Assembly: GCF_002443255.2 (NCBI RefSeq) | Contig: NW_019211454.1 | Coordinates: 10,376,248 to 10,440,247, forward strand | Source: Varroa destructor | Taxonomy: Eukaryota > Arthropoda > Arachnida > Mesostigmata > Varroidae | Reading direction: 5' to 3' | Length of the DNA: 64,000 bases | Shown here: positions 62,786 to 64,000 of the stretch, in pieces | Layout: each line of letters starts with the position of its first letter | Position numbering within the stretch: the first letter of the stretch is position 1 | The notes under the pieces: generated by a model | Seen by the model: only the letters and a program-made list of their open reading frames with translations | Databases searched by the model: none | What the model was told of the DNA's origin: nothing | Translations under genes and position numbers: made by a program

Positions 62786-62834
62786 TTTAAAAGTTAAATC
62801 TTTGTTCGCTGTTAGAGCAACTGAGCCACCGACT
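62786..62834 (-). other. Candidate Artemis 5' exon with TCAGTC/TCAGTT initiators and GTAAGT donor
   Basis: On the minus strand a TCAGTC initiator places +1 near 62834, with a TCAGTT at about 62822 as a second choice. A perfect GTAAGT donor follows, its GT at 62785-62784. No TATA box is visible at -30. Splicing to the acceptor at 59111 would give a 3.7-kb 5' intron. No ATG lies in the relevant frame of this exon, so I read it as 5' UTR. Confidence 0.35.
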
Positions 62835-63166
62835 GACGTGTTAGATATAATGAGGTACGGCCCTTGGGGCTGACGTGGTTCCGCGTCCTTTCGTTTACAT
62901 GTAGTAATGCTATTTTACATCTATCAAAAGCTGTCCTCCGTAGAAATGACACTCTTGTTTGGCATTTCAGCTCTTGCCTTCTAAATGTGTTGCCGTAGGC
63001 AGGACCGGTCCTAAACTTCAAGTCACGCTGTGTATTTTCGCCCCACAGAAATCAGTCATGTTTCAACTGTTGCATGATTATATGTTCATTCATTAGGTTT
63101 ATCCACCGTCAATCAGCATTTCGGGTGTGCTCCGAGTACTTAACCTATTTATAAAATTAAGAAATT

Positions 63167-63754
63167 TTATAAGCAATTAGAAGATATGTTTGTCGCTTTA
63201 TTCATCCATGATGCAATACAACTGCATCCGTTCGCAAATCTAGAATAGTGCAAGCCCAAAATCTTGGAAAACTTATCCTTAAGCTCTTTGGATGACATTT
63301 GCCATAAAGGGGCATTGTAAAAAAGCTCTCCTCACTTGAATAATTTAGATGAGACTAATGATTTGTCGCCCTTTTGCTGTATAAAAATCGCTCGTAATGA
63401 ACGTTCGTTCTTCTGTTTGGTCACAATAACATAAGTTACGAATAAAGTTTTTAAAAGATTAGCTATATATTATAATGAACAGATATACACGCCTTTTCTA
63501 CTGTTTACATATATTCGGAGAAATATCCGACTGTGACTATCATTGATTATCTAGTATTGCAAAATTTACTAGTTTACAGTTGTACCTACTTACTGAACAA
63601 CTCTACGATGCGAAGTGGACCAAGCTTTCCATTAAGTACCAGTAAATGAAGTTCATTGGCGCTGCACGAAAGGCGGCGATTGTTAACTTCAACGACAAAT
63701 AACATTGAACCGGGACGGCCTTGGGTGTAGATTCGTAGACGAGCTGGAGCTCGT
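63167..63754 (-). CDS. 3' end of an unidentified minus-strand gene (two exons, partial)
   Basis: Exon 63754-63594 reads RAPARLRIYTQGRPGS..., then MLFVVEVNNRRLS... and LVLNGKLGPLRIVELF, and ends at a consensus donor (GTAAGT). The phase (1) fits a terminal exon 63327-63167 reading LFYNAPLWQMSSKELKDKF, SKILGLHYSRFANG and ...WMNKATNISSNCL before TAA. Both exons look like real protein, but I do not recognise the family. The 5' part of the gene lies beyond the window. The acceptor of the first exon (GTGAAG at 63760-63755) and that of the second (GAGGAG) are weak. A stronger acceptor near 63770 would open another frame (FFGEDELQLVYESTPK), which then stops at about 63600. Treat the exon model as provisional. 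Confidence 0.35.
63197..63202 (-). terminator. AATAAA within the last codons of the unidentified right-edge gene
   Basis: AATAAA on the minus strand lies 28 bp before the predicted TAA stop. It may be the poly(A) signal with a very short 3' UTR, or only part of the Asn-Lys codons. Confidence 0.2.
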
Positions 63755-64000
63755 CTTCACCGAAAAACTAAAACAACCATGCCATTATATTTATAAGGAA
63801 TTATTATATTCGACGGGAGAAAGCCAGCGTTGAGTTTAGTTTACTGGAACAAAAAAAATTAATTTAGAGGACTGTGGACTAGAATTAGAATTTTTTTGAC
63901 GCAAGCAAATTTCGGATTTCTCTATTTAAGAGCCCAATGACCTAATCTAGACATTTTGAGTTTTTATGCTCGATGCTGACGCTAGACATCCCATCAAACT

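Overview
This window is nuclear DNA from an animal, most likely an arthropod. It is AT-rich and gene-sparse. Its genes are split by GT-AG introns, from under 200 bp to over 1 kb within COG6 and about 2 kb in the Artemis gene. Microsatellites are scattered through it, and there is one run of exactly 100 N at 53608-53707, which is an assembly gap. Two sites pair a TATA box with a TCAGTC initiator, an arthropod-type core promoter. The divergence of the proteins from vertebrate homologues also fits an arthropod. A parasitiform mite such as Varroa or Tropilaelaps is my guess, but nothing here proves it. I see no viral, bacterial, CRISPR or clear mobile-element content.

Positions 1-41800 are mostly non-coding. 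The one convincing gene there is an intronless, rhodopsin-like 7TM receptor at 14692-15753 (+). It has a splice acceptor just upstream, a poly(A) signal just downstream, and a candidate distant promoter with a 5' UTR exon near 7.9 kb. A small acidic hypothetical ORF lies at 30334-30639 (-). Weak minus-strand ORFs with some hydrophobic segments surround it. The rest of this part holds inverted repeats and simple repeats.

Positions 41800-64000 are gene-dense. COG6, a subunit of the conserved oligomeric Golgi tether, runs + in 11 coding exons (41864-48296) and encodes 648 aa. It converges on a four-exon BTB-BACK-Kelch-like gene on the minus strand (49875-52313, 543 aa). After an AT-rich spacer holding the gap comes a minus-strand Artemis/DCLRE1C-like nuclease (55572-59068, 481 aa). 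I assembled it from two coding exons, and its metal-binding HxHxDH motif is created exactly at the splice junction. A probable 5' UTR exon lies at about 62.8 kb. Short plus-strand candidate exons fall inside that putative first intron. The 3' end of another, unidentified minus-strand gene closes the window at 63.2-63.8 kb.

The genes are housekeeping or signalling genes on both strands and do not form an operon or a joint system: Golgi trafficking (COG6), probable ubiquitin-ligase adaptor (BTB-Kelch), DNA end processing (Artemis) and membrane signalling (receptor). I found no convincing new multi-gene system. The best leads are the atypical receptor with its remote promoter, the Artemis 5' structure, the unidentified gene at the right edge, and several near-perfect foldbacks.
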